Below are positions 36,483-48,440 of a stretch of 64,000 bases of DNA, piece after piece; within the stretch, counting starts at the first letter, position 1, and every line of letters starts with the position of its first letter. The stretch comes from Artocarpus heterophyllus (Eukaryota; Streptophyta; Magnoliopsida; Rosales; Moraceae). The position numbers were made by a program, and so were the translations under genes. The stretch spans positions 12,944,836 through 13,008,835 of the forward strand of contig CM046353.1 of the NCBI GenBank assembly GCA_025403435.1, written 5' to 3'. The notes under the pieces were generated by a model. It was not told the DNA's origin. It worked only from the letters and a program-made list of their open reading frames with translations, and searched no databases.

Positions 36483-39400
36483 ATGGTAACTATGGAGAAT
36501 AGTGGGGCTCCGTCGAATCTTCTGGACGACGCCGTCGGGGTTATCACCGGCCGATTTGTCGTCGTCAAAGACTCTGTGGAGACCAGCGCCGCCTTTGTCC
36601 TTCACCACCTTCTCAAGCGCTCTCTCTCTCCTCTCTCTTCCACCGTCGTCATTTTCGTCTCCTTCGCCAACCCCTTCTCTCACTATGATCGCATTCTCCG
36701 AAAGCTCGTATTCTCTCTCTCTCTATATATATATATCGCAAGTATTTTACGCTTCTTTCACTCTCTGTTTTTGTGTTTCGTTTCCATTTTGTGTTGAATT
36801 TGAACCGCGTTCTGTTATCTGTTGGAATTTTAGATGTTATGCAGTTGTTCGTACATATTTTCTGGTTGATTTTGTGGCAAATTTGTTAGGCCCTTTTTCG
36901 ATCGTAAAAATTAATACATCTTAATGATGTGTTGTTTTCTTTTTGAAATTTATTTTCCTTGTGGCATGGGCGATTTGAACATGTTATTGGAAGATTTGTG
37001 CAACTTATGTGATGAATGTGATGGGTAAACTAATGCTGAAATGTTATTGAAGCCAAATATAAATGTCTATGGATGCATTGTGTTGTGTTTTCTATAAAGA
37101 TTTTTGTGCTATTCAACTGATTGACCGTCCGCACAACTAGCCAAAAAATAAGAAAGAAGAAGAGGAAGAACTTCAGCTTTCGGTGTACTCGAATATCAGA
37201 AATATTGTAGATCATGTAAATATTAGAACATTTCGTTGCGGTCACAAGCTTAGCCTGGTAGTAATTCTAGCTGGCTTCCAACTTGCGGTCATAAGTTTGA
37301 GTTTCACACTTCTAATGGAAAAAAAGAAAAGAATAAGAAGAATAAGAAGAAAAAAAATGTAACCTTTGATCAATTTTCCCAATTATGTGATTTGCTTGCT
37401 CTCTCATGCATGTCAAGCTTGCACCCGCACTTGCAGATATAAAGGATATATGTTTTTTTGTTATGATTTTCCTGGTGGGTTGCTGAATTTGGGTGTGTTT
37501 TCCTATACCAGGGTTGCAACTTAGCTGCTCAAAGGGACAATAAAAGATTCTTCTTTTTTGACATGCTTATGTGGGAATATCCAGGTGAGGAAATCACGTA
37601 TATACGAGCATTTGCTATGTTGTTATTTTCTTGTTAAACTTCTAATGCAGTTAAAATTATTTGGATCCTTTAGGTGTGCGGAAGTTAGTTTAAGAAAAAA
37701 GAATCATGCTTACATAAGGAGCTTTAGTTCATGAACTTACACTTGCCTAAGAATCTTTTAAGTGTTATTGGAAAATGCTTTTCTATATCAATGTTATAAT
37801 TTTCATCATGAGCTTGTTTAAGGTGGCATTGCTTTTTTAGAATTTCTGTTAGTACTTGTAAAAATATAGGGAGAGATTGCTTTGAAGTATGCTGGACAAC
37901 ATGATAAATTTTTTTTAGCACATATTGATATATAGGGATAGATTGCTTCAAAGTATTGATATGAACCCGCCGACTAACGTGACAAGGCCCGACACCAAAT
38001 CTGAAATTGAACCCCTAATCCCTTAAGACACACGTTTGTTGAGCCTTGACTCGTAATCTCGTGAGACACGAACCAAGAACCACGGATAGGAAGACACCAC
38101 ACCTAGAATTTCAAGAACACTTAAAACCCCTAGATGATAAGTCAGTTTGTTGAACGCCACAAGATTAATCTTGATAAGTTCAAAGAGTCTTCTCAAGAAA
38201 ATAAGAAGAACACAAGAAAAACCTCACAAAATTCGTGAATATTGGTCTGATTGATTAATTTTAAAATAACAAAGTGTTTACAATTATGTGGGAATGATTT
38301 TCAGCCCAAAAGAATCCCCAAGCGAAGGCTGACTTAGAAAATCCCTTAATTGGCGCTTTCCTATGTGAAATTAAGCCCTAAAATCCAACTTTGCTGACTG
38401 TAATCCAACAAAAATAACACAAAAGGAAAGTAGCTAATCTTATCCTTTAAAATGCGCCTAACCTAATCTAGAAAAAGGGAAAATATCTAGGTTTGTTTTT
38501 TATGCCTAACAAAAACGGATTTGACACTAAGAAATTATGAAAATTACATTAGCAAAAATAAATTGATGACGAGGCTCGAACTTGATGACATGGCGCCCAC
38601 ATGTCGACCCAAAATAGGAAGGTTTCCCGAAATTACAAATTTGCCCTACAATTTACTAGAATCGTGCACCATCATCAATGTGAATCTTCTAGAACCTTAA
38701 TCATAGTGACTAGGCTCTCTTGAGATTGATTTGGGCCTATGCCGGGGTTCCATTTATGTGACACGTCGCAAATTTGTTGAATGAGCCCGTTCAATGCTTC
38801 CTTGAATCGCTTGGCCTTAGATCTCGTGATTGGACCACTTGAACGGCTTAATGGATCACGAACATGCCTACTAACTTGTGCAGCTCCATTGCTTGCATCA
38901 TCTGGACAAACATGATAGTTTTTCTTTTCTAGTGCTTGTTTTTAATGAGATGCTTATCTTATTCATGTAGATAGGGATGAAGGAAAAACAAGTGGGGGTG
39001 GACTTCTTGCTCTTTATGGGGAAATCCAAAAGGTAATAAGTGACTCACCTCACGAGAGGAAGAATTCTGTTACCATCATGATAGATGATGTCTCTCTCAT
39101 GGAAGTGGCTGCTAAAGGATCCACAAATCTTGTCTTAGACTTTCTGCATTACTGCAACACTTTAACGTCTGAACTCGTAAGATATATTAACTATTTCATG
39201 TGTTGTCTAATGTTATAATTCTTGAGTTTTTAGGTTATGTAAATGTGCCCTTACCTTTCTTGTCGTAGGGTTGTTCTTTAGTTGCACTCAATCACGAGGA
39301 TATCTATACGAGCACGGAGAGGCCTACACTTATTTTACAAATGGAGTACATGGCTGCACTAATAATAAAGGCAGAACCTTTGGCCACTGGGTTAGCCAAA

Positions 39401-39858
39401 GATGTGCATGGACAGGTAATCTGATGCCAGAAAGTTTGGATGCCCTTTTCTTCTTCGTATATATTCATTTTTCTTCCCCTTAATTGTAGTGATCTTATAT
39501 AACAAGTTCTTGTTATCTGAGCATCTATCGTCAAACCACGTCGATTCCTTTTATCAATTCATACATGTTACTGCAAACTATGCCTCTCTCTTTTATCAAT
39601 TATTATGTATTAACACTAACATCTACATCTATTTTATTTAGTGATGCTTAAACTGGTCAAACATTGGATTTAATTAATATTGAACTTTTACTTAACAGAG
39701 GGTTTGAATTCATGGTCTCTTCTTTTTCTTTGTTGTTGCAGTTGACAGTTGTAAACAGGGGCAATGATGGGCAGGGATCAAAGTACAAGATGTCTAATTT
39801 TCACTTCAAAGTGAGGGAAAACAATGTTGAGTATTTCTTTCCGGGTAGCAGGACTTGA
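36483..39858 (+). CDS. ELP6: Elongator complex protein 6 (ELP6)
   Basis: ELP6 is one of the RecA-like ATPase-fold subunits of the Elp456 ring in Elongator, which modifies wobble uridines in tRNA. Plant ELP6 lacks the full ATP-binding motifs. Five exons: 36483-36707, 37512-37584, 38971-39176, 39269-39415 and 39742-39858, all with GT/AG borders and matching phases, giving 255 residues (the Arabidopsis protein is 262). Landmarks: [20 protein letters not shown] (exon 1), [16 protein letters not shown] (exon 2 into 3), [15 protein letters not shown] and [10 protein letters not shown] (exon 3), [20 protein letters not shown] (exon 4), [17 protein letters not shown] then stop (exon 5). A second ATG (36492) is equally plausible as start. 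No lesion was seen; it is the only fully intact host gene in the window. Intron 2 (1386 bp) holds an insertion-like segment. Confidence 0.93.
37955..38915. mobile_element. Insertion-like segment in ELP6 intron 2
   Basis: Base composition changes sharply near 37960, from AT-rich intron to mixed sequence beginning TGATATGAACCCGCCGAC, and reverts after GCTTGCATCA near 38897. Flanking intron sequence at 37890 (GGACAACATGATAA) resembles that at 38905 (GGACAAACATGATAG). No coding sequence and no clean target duplication; possibly a solo LTR or other non-autonomous element. Confidence 0.4.
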
Positions 39859-42800
39859 AGACAGTTTGTATTCCAAAGTGGGAGTGAATCCACATGGTGC
39901 CGTTGCCTATCTGGATATTACCGTCGAGGGGGAAAAAAGAGTCTCCTGGCAAGGCTATGGTGCCAGTAATGGAGGCTCTTGTTCTTGGATAATTTATGAT
40001 TATCTGTGTACTACATGATATCCAAGATCTTTCTGCATGATGGGTTGATAAATACATGAAAACTAAGTGGGCTGTAATTATTTTTTGGAATTGAGGTGTT
40101 GTTTTCTTTGTTATTTTGCGTGCCAGCCGAAAGAGTATACTGCAGTAAAATAGTACCAGTGCTCCGAGTCTGTAAACGGGGTTTCAAATGCTGGTCGGTT
40201 CACCCAGAGTGGCTGCCGAAAACTAAAGATCCGCGTCCCTTTAAGATGACTTCATTTCAGCCTATCAGCCCTGGCTGGAAGTGATTATTCCGGTTGCAAT
40301 ATGCCAGTATGGTTACTTTGCGTGGAAATGAGCCAAAGTCCCATAACGCTTTCATTTTTAAGACTTCAAAATGTTTTTCTACATTAATTGTTGGCAACGA
40401 GCAGTTTGATGGTTTTTTGGATCTGAGTTTGTGTAAATTGAAAGAAGAGCAATAATCTAGTGATCATAAATAGAGCATGGAATAATGAGAGCCAGTTAAA
40501 CCAGATTGTCCTATCGTTGGGGACAATTTTGTCTTTTTCTATTAGAAGTGAAGAACAAAAATGGAAAAGATTTTTTTTATTTTTTATTTTATAACGGTTC
40601 CATCTCTTCAATTCTCAAAGGGTGGTTATTCGATTAAAAATTCCAGAGGAGCGACCAGTTGGTTCACCAAACCACTCCGGCCTAGCATTACACGTTCTCG
40701 AAGTCCGAAGGGACGTCGTTCACCTCCTGCGCAGCATCATGTATATATGACACAGACACGTGTATGTATTTATACATATATATGTGTTAATAATTGATTT
40801 TTTTAAAAAAGAAACTACACAAAATACCCCTTAAAACATACCACTTGTTAAAATTGTCCTCAACTTTTTCACTTTGTAAAATTACTTCTTTATTGTTTAT
40901 TTTCTTTTTAATTTGGATTGTGGATTGGTTTTTATTGAGTTTTCTGTTGTTAGATTTTCTTTTTGCTATATTGCTTTTGTTGTTGATGGAATTTGGAGAT
41001 CAACTTGGATATTTGTTGAAATTATTTTGGGTGTTCAATTTTGTGCATTTCAGTTTTGTTGGATCAATTTGGTGCATCATCAATAGATTATATGATGTGG
41101 TTTGAGTTAGGAATTAGATATGAGATTTGCATTTTTGCTTGATTTGCTCTCTCTTTTTTTCTTAAAAAAAAAAAAAGTTTGGAACTTGGAGGTTTCAAGA
41201 CAAAATTGACAGTTTCGACGCGTTTGGGGATGGAATCTGGCGGTTACGACGATTTTTTGGACGAAATCTGACGTGTTCTGGCTAGTTTATGGTCGAAAAT
41301 CGATGGGTTTTAAGACAAAATCTAGTATGTTTAAAAATAATATGCTCGAATCTGGTAGGTTTCAAGTTGAAACCTGACAGGTTATGACTCGACAGCTGCG
41401 CTGGCAACTAGAGGCGATTGACTCTTTTTTCTTTTAGAAAAATATATTGAAATCTGGTAGGTTTCAAGTCGAAACCTGACAGGTTATAATTTGACACCCT
41501 GTTCTGACGACTGGAAGTGGGTTCCAAGACGAAACCTGACAGGTTCTAGGACGGAATACGACGAGTTCCATTTTGGAATCTTGCATGAGTGAGTGAGAGG
41601 AAGGGTAACTTGGTCTTTTAATAAATTACCAATTTCTAATAAAAGAGCAATTTTAATAAATGGTTTATTAGATGGCATTTTTTATAAGGTGTGCATTTAG
41701 GGGTATTCCGGTAAGTGTCTTTTTTTTTAATTTTTAAACTCATAATCCTCTTTTGACTTTACCTTGTTAAAATATATTTTATCTTATTTGTCTCTATTTA
41801 TTTTGGGATATAATCATTTTGATACCTTGTATTTTAGAGAAACATTACATTATTATCCTGTTGTTTGAAAAATATCAAAATGATACCTTGTAGTATTCAA
41901 AAAAATCATTTTGATGCCCTAAGTTTGTGTTTTGACATGAAATTTCCTTTTTACCATTTTATTAATACATCTCAAATTAATTTTGTAAAACTATAATAGA
42001 AAATTAAAACAAAAATTAAACAAAACTCACGAAAAAAAGAAAAAAAAAACATTATGAAGACTGGAGAAGAGTATGATAAGCCCTCTTAAAAAGTCTGATA
42101 AGACTCTTCGTAGTAATCGTTGGAATCCAAGTGCTTAAAGAAGTGTGATCCATTTGAGCTTACCATGAACATGTCCAGGGGTAAGATAATGTGAGGAGGC
42201 GATCGGTTTAACCAGGGGGGGAGGGTGAAAAAGAGGAGTAAGAGCTCCTTCAACCCTAGTCCAAACCCAAAATTTTCTACTTCCAACGATTTGAAGTTCC
42301 TCCAATATCAAAAAAAACAAAATAGGAAATAAAAGAAGAACAAATCAGAACAAGAGTGGAGTAACAAAGAACAAATCAAAGCGTGGAGGTCGGTAGTCGG
42401 CTATGGATAGCAACTCTCCTCCTGAAGCATTCGCACAATGTTCGGTTCACCATGTCTCACCTACCCATTAATTTTCCACAAAAAAATTGCAATATTGTCG
42501 ATTTGCATAGAAAAACAAAGAAATTCATAATTAGATCAAAACCAAATTTTCATTTTCCTTAAGTAAAATAAATTCAAAGGCATACGATCAAGCATCATAA
42601 CTAAATTATCTATGATTTCTCGTTAAGTTTCCGAGAAAAAAAGGCAATCCAAAAGGATTTAACAAACAAACGGTAACTTGTAACCGTTTATATTAACAAT
42701 AATGTAATTACATTGCCAACAGTTTCAATTTTGAAACCAATTCATTGGCCATAATGGTTTTACATAAATGGTCTCATATAACCCATTAAAACCAGAATTA

Positions 42801-43439
42801 AATTCTAATTGAATCCAATGGTAACATATTTTCTAGTCTATAAAAGGTTCTTGATGGGAGAACAAATTGCATTAGAAAAAAAAAAAAAAACTAGAAAAGA
42901 GAGGGCTAAGTTTTGGTCCCCATCACAAACACTCAAATTTACATACACCATCCTTATTGAGCGTTAGTATGATAGAAGCATCCAAACTAGTAGAGCAATT
43001 GACAATAGGAGGAGCCAAAAGCTTGGATTTCACAAACAACGCAATGGCTAGAGGTATGTCAGATTTTTACGCTTTCGTTCATGATCTTTATATGCATAAT
43101 GTTTTAGCATATTAGGATCGTATTAATGCTTACATTTGGCATTAAAGAATATGCAGTCTATGAAAACATACCTGTTGGAAAAATTTTTGATTGTTGCGTT
43201 TTTTAATTTGGAGTTTTTTTAGTAAAAACTAAGGTTAGAAATCATCCCGGCCCACAATGGACCAGCCCACCGGCCTATCTAGGCCCACAATGGGCCAGCC
43301 CACCGAAGGCCCATTGTGGCCCAATTTCATATAAACATATATATGTATATATATAGATATATTTTTTCATATTCATTCACGGGTAAACATGACTGAGTAT
43401 GGCCTTCTCCAGTAAGTTATGCAAGGCCCATTGTAGGAC
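39859..43439. other. ELP6 3' flank and intergenic DNA
   Basis: The first 300-400 bases after the ELP6 stop probably contain its 3' untranslated region. No other gene is supported. Features are a repeat patch at 41200-41580, a 56-bp GGCCCACAATGG-type direct-repeat cluster at about 43240-43325 and many A/T tracts. Frames at 40561-41105 are low complexity. Confidence 0.45.
41200..41580. repeat. Patch of GAAACCTGACAGGTT repeats
   Basis: GAAACCTGACAGGTT occurs at least three times (about 41367, 41470, 41532), twice preceded by AATCTGGTAGGTTTCAAGT. The core AACCTGACAGGTT is nearly palindromic. The larger unit is about 100 bp and degenerate. Confidence 0.6.
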
Positions 43440-43488
43440 ATGTATTATCACATCAAAAGACTATACATTTAATATATATATTATTTAA

Positions 43489-45540
43489 TGTTAGATATGT
43501 ATGCTCTAAGGAGTAAAAATGTAATATGTTTTTGGAGACATTTTTATCAATAAAGAATTTATTCATTTATATATACCAAATCTTGTCCTCTTTACGTTCA
43601 TATTTGTTGAATGCATGTTAAGCAAATAGTAGTCTAGAGACTGTCGGTCTAAACCTTTAAGAATTGGGCATATAATGGACTGATTATGCGAAAGACACGA
43701 TTCTTAAGGTAACGGTCTAAAACATATGATCCACAATCGAGGGAATAAAGTTGGGCGCTTTATTAATGCAAAGATTGTTATGTTGTCTATATCCCTAAAG
43801 GGAGATGGTTTGTCTTGACCATCTTAGTTGGACTCCGTGAATAGAAACATTGGCACGTTGTCATAGGTGACGATGTGTTGGATCAGGACACAAAGTAAAT
43901 TGATTTGGATTAATAATTCTGTCTTGGCAAATCGATTCACTTCAGACAATCATTTGTATTGTTCTTAATCCTGAGATGGATAGTGGGCCCGTTGTCTCGC
44001 CATGTGTCTTTTGATGTACCAAAGGGTGACTCCCACATCTCAATACTGGTATGCATGACAGTACATTGGAGGCATGACTCTTGATGGCATAGACTTGTTA
44101 TTCATAGATATGGACTCCATAGCTCCTCTTTAGGAGTAATGATATCCTCTTATATGCGTTATCCTGTAATTGAAAACCTGGAGCGCTCAACCATTTGGAT
44201 ACATAGGTGTAACCGAATGGTATACTATCTTTGGATGGTAAGTTTTCTAATGGTGAGATAATGGAACGTAAGATAAAAATAATCGGGAAGGTAAGACAGA
44301 ATTTGTCCTTAAGTTGATTATGGATTATCATAGGGGATACGATACACTTTGATATGTCATGGAAACTTAGCTATACGGGCTTCTTAATTCTATAAAGTTC
44401 GAGAGTGTAGCTCCAAGCTTTTAGTGGAGTAGCGTTAGAGTTGATAATTGTGAAATGTATATCTGGGATATTGGGTTTCATAATTATCGAGAGCTTGAAC
44501 TTTATAGGTCCATTTGGTCCATTTTGGTCCCCTTTGCTAGCTCACAAAATCCTGTAACGATACGGCGTGCTTTTTCAATAATTGGTGACTTATGTCGGAT
44601 TTATCAGATTGGTCTAAAATTTAAAGAAACAAATAATTCATGTCTATTTATTGCTTGAATTAATTTTGTAATAAAATTAATTTAAGATAAACTTGTTGAA
44701 TTATTGAGATCAGATAATTCTTGTCTGTTTATCGGTTGATTTAATTGGATAAATTAGATCAAGATAAACTTGTAGAATTATTGTGAATTGATTTATTTTC
44801 TTAGAGATTATCTTGATAAAGTTTGTTTTGATCAGATAACTTCTCTATTGGGTTATTTGAATCAAAACCGAGACTTTATCCTATAGAATCTCAGGTGGAA
44901 AATAAAAGATTCATGGAGGTATTTACGTGGCAGTTCGGCCTGCCGATCTACGTGTTCGGCCTGCCAATGGGGCCTGTTCGGCCTCTCGATCAGGCTGTTC
45001 GGCCTGCCGATCAGCGAGAGATAAGATTATGCATTTTCACGCGGAGCTTATCAGATATTAATCTGAAATTGATTCTGTTTTGAGTTTTTGAGACCTAATC
45101 TGATAAGGACTGACCCCAGGACCAATCATTATATAAAGGGCGTAAGTCTCATGAGTTACTCAGATCAATTGAGAGATTAAGAGTGATACTCTTCTGGTGA
45201 GCATCTGAAAACTCCCTGAGAGCTTTTGTTAACAAATCACGAACATTAGTTTTGAGTTCTCTCGATTGGTTGGAAGGAGAGTCACCGATGGAAGAGCTAT
45301 ATGTGTGAGCCCACACTCACTCCGATCGTAGATAGAGAATAGCAAAGAAGACCAGTTGGTTGAGGCTCTTTTGGAACGTTACTTCTCTTCACGAATTGCG
45401 GAGGTTCTTCGCCACACAAAGGTTAGTAAGATCTGTTTAATTTATACATATAGCATGCCAAACTTGTGTTTTGAAAAATACTCTGATGTTAAAATTTTTA
45501 AAAAATTCCCGTTATGCACCTCACACTGTTTTTTTCAACA
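43489..45540 (+). mobile_element. Solo LTR E (2-kb copia group) with TTTAA target duplication
   Basis: 2052 bp, TGTTAGATATG...TTTTTCAACA, flanked by TTTAA at 43484-43488 and 45541-45545. It is homologous in reverse complement to LTR F. The neighbouring tandem copies show the empty-site sequence ATTATTTAATACAT, confirming the borders. Short frames inside are not genes. Confidence 0.93.
44934..45011 (+). repeat. Four-copy array of TTCGGCCTGCCGAT in solo LTR E
   Basis: Copies begin at 44934, 44955, 44977 and 44998, a period of 21-22 bp. Three read TTCGGCCTGCC(G/A)AT and one TTCGGCCTCTCGAT. Each is a near-palindrome (TTCGGC-CT-GCCGAA type). Related clusters occur in LTRs A, B and F. Confidence 0.9.
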
Positions 45541-46400
45541 TTTAATACACGTAAGAATTAAGTATTATATAATATAGATACATGCCATATTCACCCGTGA
45601 GTGAATATGACATTAGATTTTCCCCGTGCATATCACATCACAATAGGCCTAGCAAGTTCTTTTTCTTTTCTTTTCATTTCTTTTTATTTTTTTATTTTTT
45701 TCCTTGTAGGCATGCTTTGCTTTTGAGAAATATAGTTGAGAATCAGATGCTGAATCTGTAGGTCATGCATTATCAAATCAAAATACTATACATTTAATAT
45801 ATATATATTATTTGATACATGTAAAAATTAAATATTATATAATATATATACATGCCATATTCACCCGTGAGCGAACATGATATTAGATTCCTCAATGCAC
45901 GTCACATTGCAATAGGCCTGACAAGCTCATTTTCTTTTCTTTTCATTTTTTTTATGTTTTTTCTTGTAGGTATTATTAGTTTGTATGGAGCCTAATTATT
46001 ACCATGAGTAGATTGCCCCTACGCAGAGGTTGTATGCAGATTGACCTTTGCGATAAGGTCGACGTGGGGGTTGGAAGGGGGTGATAAACCCCCCTCTGGG
46101 GGTTGTAAGGACCAGAGCCCCCTAGGCGAAAATTTTATATGCAAGTTTATTTTACATGAGGGTAGTTTGAGTTTTTTACATGAGGCATGCTTTGCTTTTG
46201 AGAAACAAACTAGCAAAGCTGAGAATTAGATACTGAGTCTATAGGTCATGTATTATCACATCAAAATACTATACATTTAATATATATATTATTTAATACA
46301 TATAAAAATTAAATATTATATAATTTATACAAGCCATATTCACACATGAGTGAACATGGCATTAGATTCCCCTATGCAATTATAAAAGGGCAGGCCTAAC

Positions 46401-46815
46401 ATAGAGGCTTAGAAGGAAGGCCTGCAATGTGAAAGCTGAGATGTTAAGTCTTTAGCGAATTGTCTAATCAAATCACACTTGAAAGAAAAACATAAAAAAA
46501 AGATTTAAAAAAATTTAAAAAATAAAAAATAAACTTTTTTTACCTATAAATAAACGTAGAACATTCAAAAAGATACTAATTCAACAAACTTCTAAAATCT
46601 TATGTATTGTCTTTTTTTTTTTTAGTTTACTTAGAGTTCTTCAGAAAGGAAAAAAAAAACTCGAAAGTATAATTTATTTCATTTATTGTTCATTAATTTT
46701 GTATTGTTATAAGTTAATTTTATTGTGTAATTTTTTTATTTAATTTTTATGTTATGTTAATTTATTGTTATTTTTTATTGATGACATTAATTTATTGTTA
46801 TTTTTTATTGAAGCT
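46401..46815. other. AT-rich leader before the hAT transposase
   Basis: No gene. Near-duplicate TTTATTGTTATTTTTTATTG occurs twice directly before the transposase ATG. The left terminal inverted repeat of the hAT element was not found. Confidence 0.5.
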
Positions 46816-48440
46816 ATGGCATCATCACATAGAGAGAGAGCCAACGTTTCACATTTAGTGATCAACGAAGAAGAATCATTTAGTGATCCACTCAAAGAAA
46901 TTAGAGCTGACTTACTATCTCAAGTTGTTGGCTCCTCCGAAGTCACTTGTAAGGGCAAAAAGAAAGTGCAACAAACTTTACCAGTTTGCAGTTACTTTGA
47001 TCTAGTAACACATACAAACGAGAATGGTGTAACAGAAGAGCGCGTAATTTGCAAAGTGTGCAAACAAGACTGCATAGGTAAATTCTCTTCTGGCACTGGT
47101 CACTTAGAGAGGCATCGCAAAAAATGCGAAGCTAAGCATGCTGTAGGTGGTGTTGATTGTCATCAACAAACACTTCAATTTAGCCCTGATGGTAGTGTTA
47201 CCAATTGGTCATATGACCAACAAAGAGCTAGAGAATGGCACACTAGATATTTGACTAGTGCTCAACAATCAATTAGTTTTACTGATGATCCAGCCTTTGA
47301 AGAGTATATTCAAAATGCTTATAATCCACAATATAGACGTGTTTCAAGAACTACCACAAGAGCTGACACCATGAAAGTTTTTCATTCAATGAGGAAAAAG
47401 TTAGTAACTGAATTTAGTTCATTCACTGCATTTATTGCATGAAAATCTAATTTGTGGGAAGGTCATACTAAAACTAGTTATATCTATATAACTGTGCATT
47501 ATGTGGATAAAGATTGGTCTTTTCAAAAAAAGTTAATTGCTTTTCGACCAATGCCTTATCCGCATGATGCCAAGGCCATTCATGATGTCATCATAGATGC
47601 TTTTGATTTTTGTGGCATTAAAAAAAAGGTTTTGAGCATCATATTTGATAATGTATCTGCTAATACTGCTGCTATTAACCTTTTCAAAACAACTTTGAGA
47701 GCACAACATGGCGAAACACTTTTTCATCAAAGATGTGCTTGTCATATTATTAACTTGTGTGTTCAAGGTGGCATGAAATTTTTTCAAGATTATTTCGAAA
47801 ATATTCAAACGGCCTTCGATTACATAACAAGTTCTAGCTCTCAAATTGAAGAGTTTGTTAAACTTTACAAGAGAGCAAGCATAAAACCTAGAAAAATTCC
47901 AACTGACATAGAACACCGGTGGAATTCAACATATTTGATGCTGAACGCATGCCTACCATACAAAGAGGTCATAACCGCATATTACAAGTTGAAGAATCCA
48001 ACTGAGCCGCTTCAAGAATTTGATTGGCAAATTACTTCATGCTTGTACAATTTTTTAAAGGTTTTTTATGAAGCTACTCTCAAACTCTCAAATGTGTATT
48101 ATCTCACCTCTCCTCATGCATTACATAAATTGTACGATATTGCTGCAACCTTCGATATGTATAGAGATTTTGACATGTTTAGGGAATCTGTTGAGTTCAT
48201 AGAACAAAAATTCAAAAAATATTAGGAATGTGTTCCACCTTTGTATTGCATAGCCACTGTATTAGATCCAAGAGTTAAATTAGCTGGTGTTGAATATTTG
48301 CTTAAGGGTATAGGGAAAAATTAAGGGTGCATTCTGACATCATAACCATTGAAAATGTGCAAGCAAAAGTTAACAACATATTTACTGCATATAATGAAAA
48401 ATATGGATGAGGCCAAACAGTATCCCATACACCTTTAATA
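46816..48440 (+). pseudogene. hAT-superfamily transposase, N-terminal and central part (broken)
   Basis: Plant hAT transposases carry a BED zinc finger, an RNase H-like catalytic domain and a C-terminal dimerisation domain. From the ATG at 46816 (MASSHRERANVSH) a BED finger is visible: VICKVCKQDCIGKF followed by GHLERHRKKC. The frame stops at TGA 47440-47442 after SFTAFIA, continues in the same frame with VDKDWSFQKKLIAFRP and SIIFDNVSANTAAINLFK (catalytic region), then CACHIINLCVQGG, and stops again at TAG 48223-48225. In the same frame this is followed by CVPPLYCIATVLDPRVKLAG. Coding resemblance ends near 48440, where a long insertion begins. At least two stops make it non-functional. Confidence 0.88.

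Larger units (their letters stand above)
43440..46400. repeat. Three degenerate tandem repeats of a host sequence, first copy split by solo LTR E
   Basis: Unit landmarks in order: GTATTATCACATCAAA, ACTATACATTTAATATATA, ATTATATAATATA, ATGCCATATTCACC, TAGATT. Copies: 43440-43488 joined to 45541-45700; about 45760-45980; about 46240-46390. Between copies two and three lies a unique 200-bp stretch. Copy one supplies the uninterrupted target for the solo LTR. Confidence 0.7.

Noticed and set aside
36483..36924. Longer plus-strand frames of 104 and 140 codons at the ELP6 start
   Set aside because: They run past the exon 1 splice donor into intron 1; only 36483-36707 is coding.
40561..40797. Frame containing RSRSPKGRRSPP, similar to SR splicing factors
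   Set aside because: Too short, no RNA-binding domain, and surrounded by low-complexity sequence.
44934..45011. Regular repeats with short spacers resembling a CRISPR array
   Set aside because: Only four 14-bp units with 7-8 bp spacers inside a plant LTR, and no cas genes.
47533..47916. Minus-strand frame of 127 codons
   Set aside because: Antisense shadow of the hAT transposase catalytic region.
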